A DNA stretch of 64,000 nt from Blattamonas nauphoetae (lineage: Eukaryota; Preaxostyla; Oxymonadida): the NCBI GenBank assembly GCA_033064195.1, contig JARBJD010000012.1, forward strand, positions 248,001-312,000, in the 5' to 3' direction. Each line of letters begins with the position of its first letter. The first letter of the stretch is position 1. Positions 25,905 through 36,987 of the stretch are shown here, piece by piece. The position numbers and the translations under genes are program-made. The notes under the pieces were generated by a model that made no database searches, was not told the DNA's origin, and saw only the letters and a list, made by a program, of their open reading frames with translations.

Positions 25905-28900
25905 TCAGCTGTCATCGGAGTCGTCACTGCTCAACATCAGAGGATACACTTCTTTCCCGGAAGTCCGTTTGTTTCGCGTGCTTCTGACTGGAAGAGACTT
26001 TCTCTCAAAGAACTCACTGTCACTATTCTCTTCACTCCAATCGTCCCTTTCCTTCTTCCTCTTTTTCCAGGCTTGTTTGGGCTTGGCTGCCTTCTTCCGA
26101 GGAGTCTTTGTCTTCTTCTGTCCAAGTGCGTCCTCAATCTGCTTCACCAGAATCGCTGCCCCGCCCATTCCACTTTCCTCCTCGTCGACAAGCTCCTGCA
26201 GCTCGTCCACAATCACAATCAGTCTGTCGATGGTCATCCCTCCTTTCTCGTCCCCTCCTTTTCGTTGCAGCTCTGTTCCTGTTTGGATACTCACTGGCAG
26301 TGAGACCTCCATTGACTGTCCAAATTTGTCTCGCTTCACTGCCACTTTCTTTTGGGTTCCGATCTCAGACACGTCCAAGTGAACTTCAACGTCCTCGTCG
26401 AGCTTGATTCCGAAGTATGTTCGGAGTGAGGATCGGAAGAGAAGAACAGCTCTGAAGAGGCAGAGTTGACAGAGTGAAACATGGATCATTGGAGGTGATG
26501 ATTTCTTCGGTGTTTTCTTTGTAACACCGATTTCAGGGGGTTGATCTTGTTCTATCTCATCGTCAACAAGCATTCCATGTTCTGTGGAGAGATCTTCCGA
26601 CGGTTTGGGATCAGCATTTTGAGAGGCAGCGGTGTTGTCCAGGTCAGGCATCATCTTCATGATCAGTCCGTTCAGAACCTGAAGCTCAGTCACAAGTTCT
26701 TCCTGCGACGAAATCGGAAGCCCGGCCATCACAGAACAGAGGAAGACCCCTCGTTGGAAGTGGAAGACTGCATCTGAGTGCGAGACAGTGTCTTTGATGG
26801 CCTCGTAGTCCCTCCAGATCCAGCCTCCAATGTCCGAAATAAGGGCGATTCCTGAATGAACGTCGGTGGCTGAGATGATGAGTGCGTAGAGCTGTGAGAT
26901 GAGTGGAAAAGAAAGCGAGGAGATGCTTGGTCCAGAGGGGAAGCGTGGCGATGATGCAGACCGGCGAGCTTGATGGATTGAGAGCTGCTGCAGAAACCGA
27001 AAGCTATCGACGATTCCTTCCGCGATTGCCGAAACTGAGATCCATCCGGAAAGACCCCCTTTCTTGGGTTTCTGAGTAAATCCCATTGCTAAAAGTGCGT
27101 CTTCGGCGATGTTGACGGCTTTGTTCGACGTTTTCTTCGGTTTTCCACCTGAATGAGCGAGTATGCTTGTCTGGAGGTGAGAGAAGGCCAAGTCTGCATT
27201 CTTCTGAACAGGATCGAGGAGGACACAGACGAGTGACGGGATGATTGTTGACGGATGGATAATGCCATCTTTCAACCCGACCCCGATGACTTCCACGCTC
27301 GTCCACCTCAACTCTTCAGATTGAAAGTCAACAGCTCCGTTTGTGATGGGTTTGAGAAATGTCTGCATCAGAAGAGCACTCAAACTACCCGTGCGTGCCG
27401 GTGGTGTCTGCTGTTGTGTCTGACGAGCCTTAACAGGGGCAGGCGTTGCGGGGGATGACGATTCACCAGACGACTGTGAAGAGTTGTCAGATGAATCCAT
27501 GGTCAGTTTCGGTTTCTTTACACTTTTTGGTTTCACAACATTTCTCCGAGGCGAAAATGATGGTTCAGCTCGTTTGACTTTCTGATTGGTGTTGCCAAGC
27601 CCACGGAACTGGACGTCCTTCTGCATGATGTGGAGTCTGGTTGATTTGAGGAGTCGTGCTCGTTCAGATTGGAAGATTGTGAGGAGGGCTCTCATTTGGG
27701 CGGCCTTGATCGCCACAGACACGGGTCTCCCTGGTAATCCGTTCAGCCAGAGCGACATCTGCTGAAGCCACGTCACAGAGACCTCTTCTTCAGTCTTCGG
27801 ATGTGTTTTGATGCGCATCTGCTTGATGAACTCGTCGCGGAGTGGAACTTCCTCGCTCCATTCTTTTCGGACGAAAGGATAGAGGAGGAGCCAACGATGA
27901 GCGGAGAGAATGTTCCCTGTTGCTTCAACGGCCCGAGCTGTAATGTACTCCTCCCGAAATGTGGAGAAATAGACAACCATTTTGAACACCCGAAACGTGA
28001 TATTGGTTGGTGTCAGTCCCATGTGAGCAGCGAGTGACGACGTCTTGTCAACATGAGGTGATGCGCTTCTTCCCACATTCACCGAATCAAGCATGTCTTT
28101 GAGAGGTATTGTGGAAAAGTCAAAATGTTTGAAGAGGTACGAAATGATGAGGATCGACCGAACGAGAGTGGCAAGAGTGGTGGAATGGGGAAGTCGGGTG
28201 TTCTTTATGAAGGGAAATGGGAACGAATCGAAAGAGAACATTTGATGGAGCACAGAGTGTTTCTGCGATGATGGATTGATGATGAGTTGGTAATGTTGGA
28301 GATTCTTCCCTTGATTTGTTGTGGTCGATGATGCGCTGGGGTTCAGCGTGTAACACAATTCGAAGTTGTGAGCATCTTGATCGACTGTCTCTTTGAAGGT
28401 GGCGTCCCGCAGATTCTGCGATTCCTGGAGGAACCTCAACTGTTGGATCAGAAGTGTGAAGAGATTGGATGAGCGATGGGTATGTTTGGAGATCAGGATG
28501 GAGAGAGTCTCGACGGTCGGTTCGAGGAGAATGCTCCATTTGAGGGTAAGAAGGAGCTTGATGAGACTATTCTCGGCGACTTCAAGATCATCGGGTGAGA
28601 CATTTAGTGCAACATCTTCACTTGTCGTGTCGAGGCCGTTTCGAGTCTTGTTTAGAATCAATTTGAGGATGTTGAGGATCTCTTTCAGAACAAAAGTCGA
28701 AGGATCCTGTGTGGGTGACACAGAACCATGCGAAGAGTCGGGGATATGGAGGTATGTAAAGAGGAACGATGCATGTGGAACAAATACAGTTGCATCATGC
28801 TGAGAGAGGATCCCAATTGTTCGGAGAATGTCCAACGTGGAATGCGAGTGAGCAACTGTGGTTCCGTCGTTGTCCTGTGATTCTTTGGTCGGAGTGTCGC

Positions 28901-31900
28901 CTTGTTCTGAAATGGTTGAATTTGGTAGCTTTCTCACAAGTTCTGATGCGATTGCATCCAAGACCCCAAGATTTCCGTCATTGGTCAACACATCCTGAGA
29001 CGCAAACCCCATTTTGATAATTCTGTCGAACAGAGAGATGAACCAGTCCTCCCTTTGGAGTGATGAATCCTTCACTGACCTGACTGACAGGATGAGCAAG
29101 TCAACGCGTGCTGAGAGAGGTGACACAGCTTCTGCTGGACTCGGAACTGCTGTTGTAACTTTGTTGTCTGGTGGTCTGTTTCGATGGAAGCCTCTGAACC
29201 ACAGCTCACCCAACTCCCACGCTGAATCGTCTCTGATCCCAAAATCTCCATCGTCGGTTCTGAGGAGAATTGCCTTCAGCACTTTGATGATGGGAACCTG
29301 TTGCTCGTAGATTTGATCTGAAAATGTCTGCGATGTTCGGAGGATGAAGAAAAAGAGGAGCTGGAGTACTTTCTTTCGTACAGCAAGTGATGAATCATTC
29401 GTTCTATCAATCAAAATATGCAAGCACCAAAGTTGGTTCTGATCAAGTGTGGAGTTGTCCCGTTTTCCAATCACTTGTCCAGCGACAGAGACCGCAGCCT
29501 CTCTCACTTTGGATGAGGTGTCTGAGATCGACTGTTGAATAATCGAGACCAACGAAAGTGTGTCTTTTGAACGAGCAGTGAGGATATCAGAAGCGGGTGA
29601 TGTCAGCAGGGCAGAGAGTTTGACAAGTGCCTGCGTCCGAACTCCAACTTGATCGTCTTTAGCAGCTTCGACAAGATGTGTGAAGATGATTTGTGTCAAA
29701 GATGCGAGGAGAGAGAAAGAGAAAGAATGCTCCAAAATGGCTGGAAGATATGGTTTGAACTGTGTGAGTCCAAAAGAGGCTGGAAAAGGAACAACACTAT
29801 TCTTGTCCTCGTTTAATTCAGAGATCGAATCTTTGTCTGGGGCGTTCTTCAGAAACGAGAAGGTGTCCTCTCCCTCTGGCGGTGGTAAAGCCTCCTGTTT
29901 GATAGCCATCGCATCATTGTCGTCGTTTTCGTCTGATATGACCTGAGTGATGAGGGACGGCTGAATGAGGCTGAGAGTGTTCAACAGCGGCGACAGGAAC
30001 GGCGGATGGATCAGAAGTGCTGTGTCATCCTTCTGGAGAACATGCTTCAGAAAAGCGTCGTCCATTTGATCGTCAGATCCCTGCTCGAAGGTTGAATGGC
30101 CCTCAATCAATTGAGACTGGCCCGTATCGTTCAGGACGTGGTAGAGATCGAGTAGGGCGTCGAGTGATCGGATCAGATAAACCGAACATTTTGTCGATTT
30201 CGCTGTTTCCTTCCACCATCCGATCGAGAAAGCGACTGCATTGAATTGTCGAGAGAGGAGCGAGAGAATGTGAGCAGCATGATTGGAGCTAAACCCAGTG
30301 GTGTATGGAAGTGTCCGCCGGATTGATGGGATCAACGTCGAGAGAGGTTGCGAGAGTTTCTGTCTGTATGAACTGACCTGTTGCTTGCTTGTGATTTTGT
30401 GTGAAGGGAGAAGTGAGTGATCTTCGATTTGTGATGAGAGACGAGAGAGAAGTGAAAGAATGAGTGAAACGATGACTGTTTCAGAGAGGTGTGGTTTTCG
30501 AGGCTGTGGCGGTCCATGCGACTGAAGCGGCTGAGGATGATCCTGATTGATGGTTGTTGTCTCAGGATCGTTAGTTGCGGCTGCAGCTTTCTGTTTCTTC
30601 CCCCCTTTCTTTTTCGGTTTCTTCGCTTCTTTCTGTCCAGGGATGTCCACCAACGGTCCTCTGCCGTAGAGCGGGTGATTCTGCGAGGAGACCAAGACAC
30701 AGCCGAGGCAGACAACTTCGTCACTGTCTTCCTTTTGCAGTGGTCCAATTCGATTGACAACTTCTCCCGTCCAAACTGCAGGTGTCCCAAGTCGCGAATG
30801 TTGAGAGCAGACTCTGTGGAGAGGAGATTGGCAAATGGAGCAGTTGAGAATTCGGCTGGTTGGAGAGGTGGTGAGTGGAGAGAGCATTTGCATCGGTATT
30901 CTTTGTGACGGAAGATTGATTGGTTGGCAACAGTTTGCACAGATCGGTTGCGCGTAAGGGATTGGAGGCTTAGCCTCAGGATTCGGAGGAGGAAGGTGAG
31001 AGAATGTGGAGAAGTCCACAGGACATGATTTCATCGAATGAGAATGTTCGATGATTTTGTTCAGAAGTGTCTCTTCTTTTTCAAGTCGCTCTGTTTCTTT
31101 CTGTTCGACATTGTCAAACAATCGCGGCTGGCACGATTTCGGAACTGACGTGAGAGAAGTAAGGTGGCTCAGGATCTCGCCCAGAATGCTGATTGTATGT
31201 GTCCGTCGCATAATGACACATTGACTCACGTTTTGAGCACTGTGATGGTGTTGGTTCAATGATCGGGTGAGGATTTGGGCGAGGACGAAGATGACAGCAG
31301 TTGCTCCAGGCCATTCAGGGTCAGTGAGAAGAGGAAGAAGGTGAGAGACCAGAGAGGAAAGTGACGCACACAATGTTTTGGTCAACTGAGTAGACGTTGG
31401 TTGGCTTGTCTTTTGTGATTGCTTCGCAACTATTCCTTGTGATGGTGGATTTGTGGTGATATCATCGTTTTGGTGAGGTGTGACTGATGCTGTCGGTAAC
31501 GAGACACCATCCATCGAACTCAGCCAATATCTGAACAAGTCCGTAAGAGCTTTGAGCATGTCTTCAAGAGAGCAGCGCTCCATGAAGCGGGTGGTGGCGA
31601 TTGTTGACTCATATTTGGCCTTGTTCGTCTCTCCCAACAGTCCATTCTCTCCATCTGCTGAATCACGACCATGTGAACACTGGACAATGCAAAGAAACAG
31701 GTTGATGTGATGAGGAATGGAACTTGTGAGGGAGGACGATGTGTCCTGTTGAACATCTCGATTGTCGAACTCGGTGTCTTCTTTCGGAGCAGTCTTGTAT
31801 GGTGCCTGATGTGACGTGAGTATCTCATAAATATCATCCATCATTCCGCTCCGAAGACCTGGAAACGCTCCAAAGATGAATGTGATGATCCGAATTGAGG

Positions 31901-32750
31901 TTTCGATCAAGTCGTTGACGATGTCGAGATTGATTTGAAAGAGCGGCATCAGCCAACCAACCATTTTCACTGCATCCAGCTCGCGGATATATCGAACACT
32001 CACCATTTTTGAAAACATGCGAAGAGAGATGGATGCAGACGTGGCCACCATCGCGAGTTGGTTCTGTGTTGGAATTGGGAACGTCAGAGACGATACATCC
32101 TGTCGGTCCTCCGGAATGGCGAGTTTGTTGGATTCTTCAATTTCATGTTTGATTGTATCTTCCCAGAGTTTCTTTTTGGATGGTGAGAGGAGAGGATGGA
32201 AGACGTCGGTGAAGAGAAATCGGAAGAATTGGTAGATGTTATCAATAGTATCAATGCCGATGAGATCAACACTCACACTTTCGAACGAAAGAAATTCCAT
32301 CAAACAGAAGGCTGTTTCAGCGAAATCTTCTAAATCAGAAGCCCAGACTGCTTTTTTGCCGCGAGAATGACGTGACTTCGTTTGGGGATGCATTGCTTCA
32401 TCAATCAACGATTGCCGAGCAACTGGATACATTGACTTCAAAGAATGGCTCAAAATTGCGATAATGAATTGGCATTCGCGAGGTGATATTTCAGACAGTT
32501 CGAAAAGAGATTGAGTTGACAAATGGGAGGCTTCTTCTTTCATTTCGTCTGTATTCATCGAATTTACTCGCTGACGATCAACAGATACTCCTGTTCGAAA
32601 CTTTTCGAGCTTTAGACGGAGACTCTGTGTAAGTGTCGCCGAGACACGAAAACTTTCAAGGTCATCGATTTGTGTTGTGTCTGAATAAGATTGGAGGCCA
32701 AGTGCGCTATAGAGAGAGTTAAGGACGGTTCTAAAAGTGGACTGTTGCAT
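25905..32750 (-). CDS. SCC2: Cohesin loader SCC2/NIPBL with PHD-like finger
   Basis: A single exon of 2281 codons plus TGA, starting at the first in-frame ATG. SCC2/NIPBL, with SCC4, loads cohesin on chromosomes and stimulates its ATPase. The HEAT-repeat core shows the family's most conserved block near residues 1040-1170: VRTQALVKLSALL, then SSKVREAAVSVAGQVI, then SSLAVRKKVLQLL and WELGELWF. Near residues 605-685 sits a C-rich finger (CANCCQPI, CSICQSPLHRVC, CLGC) with Cys4-His-Cys3 spacing like a PHD finger. Plant SCC2 has a PHD finger and animal and fungal proteins do not. Disordered Ser/Pro and basic patches lie near residue 780 and at 1750-1800. The C-terminus is acidic and basic by turns (KTPRKKAAKPKQAWKKRKK). 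Upstream exons cannot be excluded. Confidence 0.88.
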   Translation of the reverse strand: MQQSTFRTVLNSLYSALGLQSYSDTTQIDDLESFRVSATLTQSLRLKLEKFRTGVSVDRQRVNSMNTDEMKEEASHLSTQSLFELSEISPRECQFIIAILSHSLKSMYPVARQSLIDEAMHPQTKSRHSRGKKAVWASDLEDFAETAFCLMEFLSFESVSVDLIGIDTIDNIYQFFRFLFTDVFHPLLSPSKKKLWEDTIKHEIEESNKLAIPEDRQDVSSLTFPIPTQNQLAMVATSASISLRMFSKMVSVRYIRELDAVKMVGWLMPLFQINLDIVNDLIETSIRIITFIFGAFPGLRSGMMDDIYEILTSHQAPYKTAPKEDTEFDNRDVQQDTSSSLTSSIPHHINLFLCIVQCSHGRDSADGENGLLGETNKAKYESTIATTRFMERCSLEDMLKALTDLFRYWLSSMDGVSLPTASVTPHQNDDITTNPPSQGIVAKQSQKTSQPTSTQLTKTLCASLSSLVSHLLPLLTDPEWPGATAVIFVLAQILTRSLNQHHHSAQNVSQCVIMRRTHTISILGEILSHLTSLTSVPKSCQPRLFDNVEQKETERLEKEETLLNKIIEHSHSMKSCPVDFSTFSHLPPPNPEAKPPIPYAQPICANCCQPINLPSQRIPMQMLSPLTTSPTSRILNCSICQSPLHRVCSQHSRLGTPAVWTGEVVNRIGPLQKEDSDEVVCLGCVLVSSQNHPLYGRGPLVDIPGQKEAKKPKKKGGKKQKAAAATNDPETTTINQDHPQPLQSHGPPQPRKPHLSETVIVSLILSLLSRLSSQIEDHSLLPSHKITSKQQVSSYRQKLSQPLSTLIPSIRRTLPYTTGFSSNHAAHILSLLSRQFNAVAFSIGWWKETAKSTKCSVYLIRSLDALLDLYHVLNDTGQSQLIEGHSTFEQGSDDQMDDAFLKHVLQKDDTALLIHPPFLSPLLNTLSLIQPSLITQVISDENDDNDAMAIKQEALPPPEGEDTFSFLKNAPDKDSISELNEDKNSVVPFPASFGLTQFKPYLPAILEHSFSFSLLASLTQIIFTHLVEAAKDDQVGVRTQALVKLSALLTSPASDILTARSKDTLSLVSIIQQSISDTSSKVREAAVSVAGQVIGKRDNSTLDQNQLWCLHILIDRTNDSSLAVRKKVLQLLFFFILRTSQTFSDQIYEQQVPIIKVLKAILLRTDDGDFGIRDDSAWELGELWFRGFHRNRPPDNKVTTAVPSPAEAVSPLSARVDLLILSVRSVKDSSLQREDWFISLFDRIIKMGFASQDVLTNDGNLGVLDAIASELVRKLPNSTISEQGDTPTKESQDNDGTTVAHSHSTLDILRTIGILSQHDATVFVPHASFLFTYLHIPDSSHGSVSPTQDPSTFVLKEILNILKLILNKTRNGLDTTSEDVALNVSPDDLEVAENSLIKLLLTLKWSILLEPTVETLSILISKHTHRSSNLFTLLIQQLRFLQESQNLRDATFKETVDQDAHNFELCYTLNPSASSTTTNQGKNLQHYQLIINPSSQKHSVLHQMFSFDSFPFPFIKNTRLPHSTTLATLVRSILIISYLFKHFDFSTIPLKDMLDSVNVGRSASPHVDKTSSLAAHMGLTPTNITFRVFKMVVYFSTFREEYITARAVEATGNILSAHRWLLLYPFVRKEWSEEVPLRDEFIKQMRIKTHPKTEEEVSVTWLQQMSLWLNGLPGRPVSVAIKAAQMRALLTIFQSERARLLKSTRLHIMQKDVQFRGLGNTNQKVKRAEPSFSPRRNVVKPKSVKKPKLTMDSSDNSSQSSGESSSPATPAPVKARQTQQQTPPARTGSLSALLMQTFLKPITNGAVDFQSEELRWTSVEVIGVGLKDGIIHPSTIIPSLVCVLLDPVQKNADLAFSHLQTSILAHSGGKPKKTSNKAVNIAEDALLAMGFTQKPKKGGLSGWISVSAIAEGIVDSFRFLQQLSIHQARRSASSPRFPSGPSISSLSFPLISQLYALIISATDVHSGIALISDIGGWIWRDYEAIKDTVSHSDAVFHFQRGVFLCSVMAGLPISSQEELVTELQVLNGLIMKMMPDLDNTAASQNADPKPSEDLSTEHGMLVDDEIEQDQPPEIGVTKKTPKKSSPPMIHVSLCQLCLFRAVLLFRSSLRTYFGIKLDEDVEVHLDVSEIGTQKKVAVKRDKFGQSMEVSLPVSIQTGTELQRKGGDEKGGMTIDRLIVIVDELQELVDEEESGMGGAAILVKQIEDALGQKKTKTPRKKAAKPKQAWKKRKKERDDWSEENSDSEFFERKSLPVRSTRNKRTSGKEVYPLMLSSDDSDDS

Positions 32751-32955
32751 TTGAACCCCATGCCTCAAGAATGAACACTGTAGCCTTCCGAGAAATAAAC
32801 GATGGGCGATCGATTGGATGGTGCTTGTTGCTGATGGCGATTTCTTGCCGAAACATCACATTTTCTTCAGATAACGAGCCAACTAATTGATAGTGACCAG
32901 GCTTCACCTCTCGGTAGGGACCGCTTTACCACGCGATGCGTGACGACAACAGAAG

Positions 32956-33543
32956 TCAAGTCGCCAACGAGACATAATGAAATGGGGATGAGGTTTGCAG
33001 AACACTTTTTTCATCTTCTACCTCAGCACGTCTCCTCCGTCTCAATGCTACTGTCCCCACAATCGCAACAACCAATCCAACACCCACCACTCCTCCTCCA
33101 GCTGCACTCGCAAAAATCACAATCGTTCGTTTCGTGTTCTTAGTAGGTTCTTCAGGATCTGGTGGCTCAGATGAATCACCAGGATCGCTTGGGACGTCAG
33201 GGAAGAGATCATTCCATTCACCATTCGCGAGGATAGACGGCTGATCATCGCCTGACTCGGAAGGCACAGATTCTCCGTTTAGAAGCAGAACAGTGAAGTG
33301 GACTTGATTTTCATCAATTTGGGTTCGTTGGATAATTCCAAAAAGCTCTGTCGTGTTCGAATCTTCGTCAAACAAGAACACCTCCGTTATCACAGAACAT
33401 GCCCTCTCCGAGCATTGACCTGCCAAGGAGTTGCCATTGTGGGAACGAAGAAGAGCCGAGAAAGTCGTTATTGTCGTAGACTGTTCACATTTTGTGATCT
33501 CACATTTCAACGAGGTTTGTGACTGAGTTCTCGAACAAGACAA
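32956..33543 (-). CDS. C-terminal part of a single-pass membrane protein
   Basis: This minus-strand ORF runs from a stop near 33577 to TGA/TAA-free sequence ending at 32956. It has no ATG in frame, so a 5' exon is missing from my model or the gene is broken. The product has a Cys-containing outer part, an acidic Pro-rich stalk (DPGDSSEPPDPEEP), a Gly/Ala/Val-rich membrane helix (IVIFASAAGGGVVGVG onward) and the stop-transfer run RRRRR before a short cytoplasmic tail. That is the form of a type I surface protein. Only about 140 bp separate it from the divergent gene at 33685, leaving little room for a long upstream exon, so a truncated copy of a surface-protein family is likely. Confidence 0.45.
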   Translation of the reverse strand: MSCSRTQSQTSLKCEITKCEQSTTITTFSALLRSHNGNSLAGQCSERACSVITEVFLFDEDSNTTELFGIIQRTQIDENQVHFTVLLLNGESVPSESGDDQPSILANGEWNDLFPDVPSDPGDSSEPPDPEEPTKNTKRTIVIFASAAGGGVVGVGLVVAIVGTVALRRRRRAEVEDEKSVLQTSSPFHYVSLAT

Positions 33544-33684
33544 GATATCAATACGAAATATCGAGTGTGAAAGTTATCAATTCAAAGATTGAAGAGCTTA
33601 CAACCAGAAAAAAGTCCGATTTCAATAAGGATTATTCAACGGTCATGAAAAAGGGTAACCGAGATCAGAGATTCATTTTGATGA

Positions 33685-36600
33685 ATGTGTAAGGAACTGA
33701 TAGATGGATTTATTTCTGTTATTCAAGCCTTGTTTACGTCGTCATCGTCAATCGATTTTGACTTGGGGGATACCTTCCTCGAAGAGACAGATATTGATTC
33801 ACTCCTGACAGGTTTCTATTCATTCTAAACATTTAACTTCTCAGGAGACCGTTCATCAAAGCTACTGTTAGATTATTATACCCCTCAAAACATCATCGAA
33901 AAGATCAGTTCATTCGGATTGACGAAGAAACTCGGCCAACTTGGATACAATAATGTTAGATGCATTCTTGACACATCGGACCCTTTTGTGAATCGATGTA
34001 TTATCACGGATGACAAATTGTTAAATTTGGGCTTTGGAGGTTTTGTGGATGAAGCAATTAAGGAGGCCGCACTTCGAGATGTACTCACAGCTGAATTGGA
34101 ACATGATACCTCGAATTATACAGTTTCCAGATCTGACCAGATGCATTTTGTCTATCAACCTGCACCGACAAGGGTACGTACGCAGTCATTGCCTGAAGTT
34201 GAAGCAGGATCACCCTACCAATCGTCTCTATCTACTGTACAGAATTCTGACCTCCCCGAACAGAAGGAATTCAACTATGCAACAGAATCAGAATTGAATG
34301 CACAAGCCGACGCTCTCCATTTTCCCGTATCACATCAACACACACCTGAAAACGCTGATGTTCAATCAAGGGAATCATCCCCAATTGATTACTCAAGACT
34401 GTCAGCCAGACCATCACCAGAAATCCCTAATCTCCCGAATAGAGTTTCAAGATTTCGTTTTTCATCGCAACATAGCACTACAGACGTCAACCGACCATCT
34501 CAATCCCCAGCATCTCTTTTTACCCAATTAGTCCGCCGATGGAATGAAACAGTGGAATCAGAAGAATACTTTAGGATCATTCAGCAGCGCTCCCGCTTTG
34601 TTCTCTCGTCCTTCATGTGGATTTTTCCAACCATCGAGACAAACCCTCCGCAATCTCTCCAATTACGAGAAACTCGCAATATTTTGCGTCAAAAACAACG
34701 CAAAATGGTCAAGGGAGATGTTTCTGAAATATCTCTCGAGCCATTAACGAAAATCACAGAATCCATCTGTGGGATCAAGATCTCGGGAGAATGGAGCAAC
34801 CTCATCGAACTCCTCTTTGAAGAAGAGAAAAATAGTCTTCACAGGCGAATCGACGAAGAAAAAGCCAAACATTATCCCCCGTTCAATTCTTTATCGATCG
34901 ATACACGTGATCGATCATCTCACCTCCATCACGCAACCATAACAAGGCAACTCTCTCCCCCTGCCGCAAATTCTACTGAACCAGAAAGTTGTGAATCGGT
35001 ATCCCCTCAAATGGCAGCGTCTTTCACAAACCACAACATGTTCGGACTGTCATCACCGTCTCCGTCCAACTCCGTCGCTTCCCTCGAATCGTATGGACCG
35101 TTCCGCGACTTCTACCGATTGTACGAACAAGAGCGAGATCCAACGAGCTACGACCGCTCGCTCTCTCGCCAGCAGCAGGAATTCCGCCAGTACTTCCCGA
35201 AAAGCGGCGCGTCGGATCGCAAATCGGAGCTGTCGTATTTGATTGACATGCAAATGCGGAAGGCGATGATGACAGTGGATGACCTCCATTTTGTTGTGAA
35301 GCATCGACGAGAGCAGACCGAGACCGCTCAGAGGAATGTGGAGGCGAAGGACGTGCGAGTAATCGACTCTGACTCCACCACACACAATCCGAATCGGCTA
35401 AACATGCTCCCGTCACTCGATCATCTCACCAATGTCCATTCAATCATTCCCGACGATCTCCTTCGCTTTCTACAGATCGGAATCTTCATTTTCCTTGCCA
35501 TCTTCATAGCCACCACCGACCCCGTCCAGGCCGTCCTCGGCTTCATATCCACAAACGTCAGGAACCTCATCCAGAATCACATCCAGATGCCGGTGGTGGT
35601 TATCTTCTCCATTTTCACGCTCTCTTCATTCTTATTTATCATTTGGCTGTGTTGTTCGTCCTCGCCAACGACTTCTGTCGATCATTCCTTCAACACGGTC
35701 ATCTCCAACTTTATCCATACGAACTCTCACCCGACCCGCAAGCACTCCCATCCTCTCCTCAAACCGCCATACAACACTCGCACTGGGATGGAGCAGACGA
35801 TCCAGCTCTTTTCCTCCTTCTTCCCAGAAGACACTCCAATGAACTGCTTTACCATCGAATGGCTGCACAACCAGAACCCGATGGACTCATTCAACACCGA
35901 CGTCCTGTCTGAGACGGACTTTAGCGACCTGATTGAAGAGATGGCGTCGTCAGAGAAGCTCCAAAAGGGATACAACGTCTCCTCGTCGTTCACCGCTTCT
36001 GAAACACCCAATCCCTTCAACTCAAAACACCGAAAAGACAACGCAAAACAGGATCCCAACAAGATACCTCAGAGAACTGCACGTCAGCTGCATCGTCATT
36101 CACAGAAACCGGCCGAACGGCAGAAGCTTCCTGGGCAGAGGTGTCCTGGCCTCGGGATTGGATTTGCGTTGTCACGGGTGTTTGTGAGCATGGCGAACGA
36201 TCTAAAAGCAGACGGGATTGTCAACTGCCCTGAGGTCTGTACTTCTTCTCGTCTTCACCTCATCTCTCTTCTCATTCCTTTATTCTGCATATTCACTCCT
36301 TCTCTCAACTCCCCCTCAGCACTTCCACAACGCCTATCTCTACCGCAAATACTTCCGGTTCATCAATCCCATGCATCAAGCCTTCTTCGTGACGCTCCTC
36401 ACCGATCTGAATGACTGCATCGAGGAGTTCGGTCTCGCCAGTGTCGGGTATTGTGTGTCGATGGGCGCTGTTGTGGACAAGTACGTTCTGATGGACGGTT
36501 CTCCAAATAATGGCCAGCCGCTCGTTGACTGTGCAACGGTTGTCTGGAAGAAGGAGGAGATGGTTCAGCCCAGAAGCCCGCGCATGATTAAGTACTTCGA

Positions 36601-36700
36601 TTCGAAGGAATATCGAAGGATATACCTCGAGCATCTTAAGTTTCTGAAGCCTCAAGAAGGCCAACGTTTCTTTGTTTGTTGGGAAAAGATTCTGTCATGA
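33685..36700 (+). CDS. Large two-helix membrane protein, family not recognised
   Basis: Exons 33685-33811, 33845-36234 and 36320-36700 give 965 codons plus TGA. The N-terminal 110 residues form a compact block (LLLDYYTPQNIIEKI; RCILDTSDPFVNRC) that looks like a folded domain. A long Ser/Pro/Gln-rich stretch follows. Two hydrophobic helices lie near residues 585-610 and 630-655 (LQIGIFIFLAIFIATT; VVIFSIFTLSSFLFIIW). The last exon encodes a second compact domain (YLYRKYFRFINPMHQAFF; SPRMIKYFDSKEYRR). The first and last blocks look conserved in style, yet I cannot name them. The 5' exon is supported by its in-frame ATG, by the 33-bp intron (GTTT to CAG), and by total length in phase. AATAAA lies 18 nt past the stop. 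Confidence 0.7.
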
Positions 36701-36717
36701 GTGAGCTTTTTATATTC

Positions 36718-36723
36718 AATAAA
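36718..36723 (+). promoter_or_regulatory. Candidate poly(A) signal AATAAA
   Basis: AATAAA sits 18 nt after the TGA of the gene ending at 36700, followed by T-rich sequence. FIP1, part of the machinery that reads this signal, is encoded at 53.6 kb. A hexamer in AT-rich DNA can occur by chance. Confidence 0.4.
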
Positions 36724-36987
36724 CATTTCATGTTTTCATTTGTCTTGCGTCATTTCTAATCTCTTTTAAAGAATTAGCACAGATTACCATTTCTTTTCAT
36801 TTTTTTGCTCGCTTGGATCCGTTCCAGCATAAATGATTTCGTGACAGGAAAGAACAATTCATGCCTTCATGCTCTTTCATATATCTAACACACTTCTTGT
36901 TTCATGTGAAGAGAGCAATTTTCGTTCACAGGAATTCTCGATTCACTTGAAAACTCCCACATCAACTCAAACAGATCAACTTCCACT

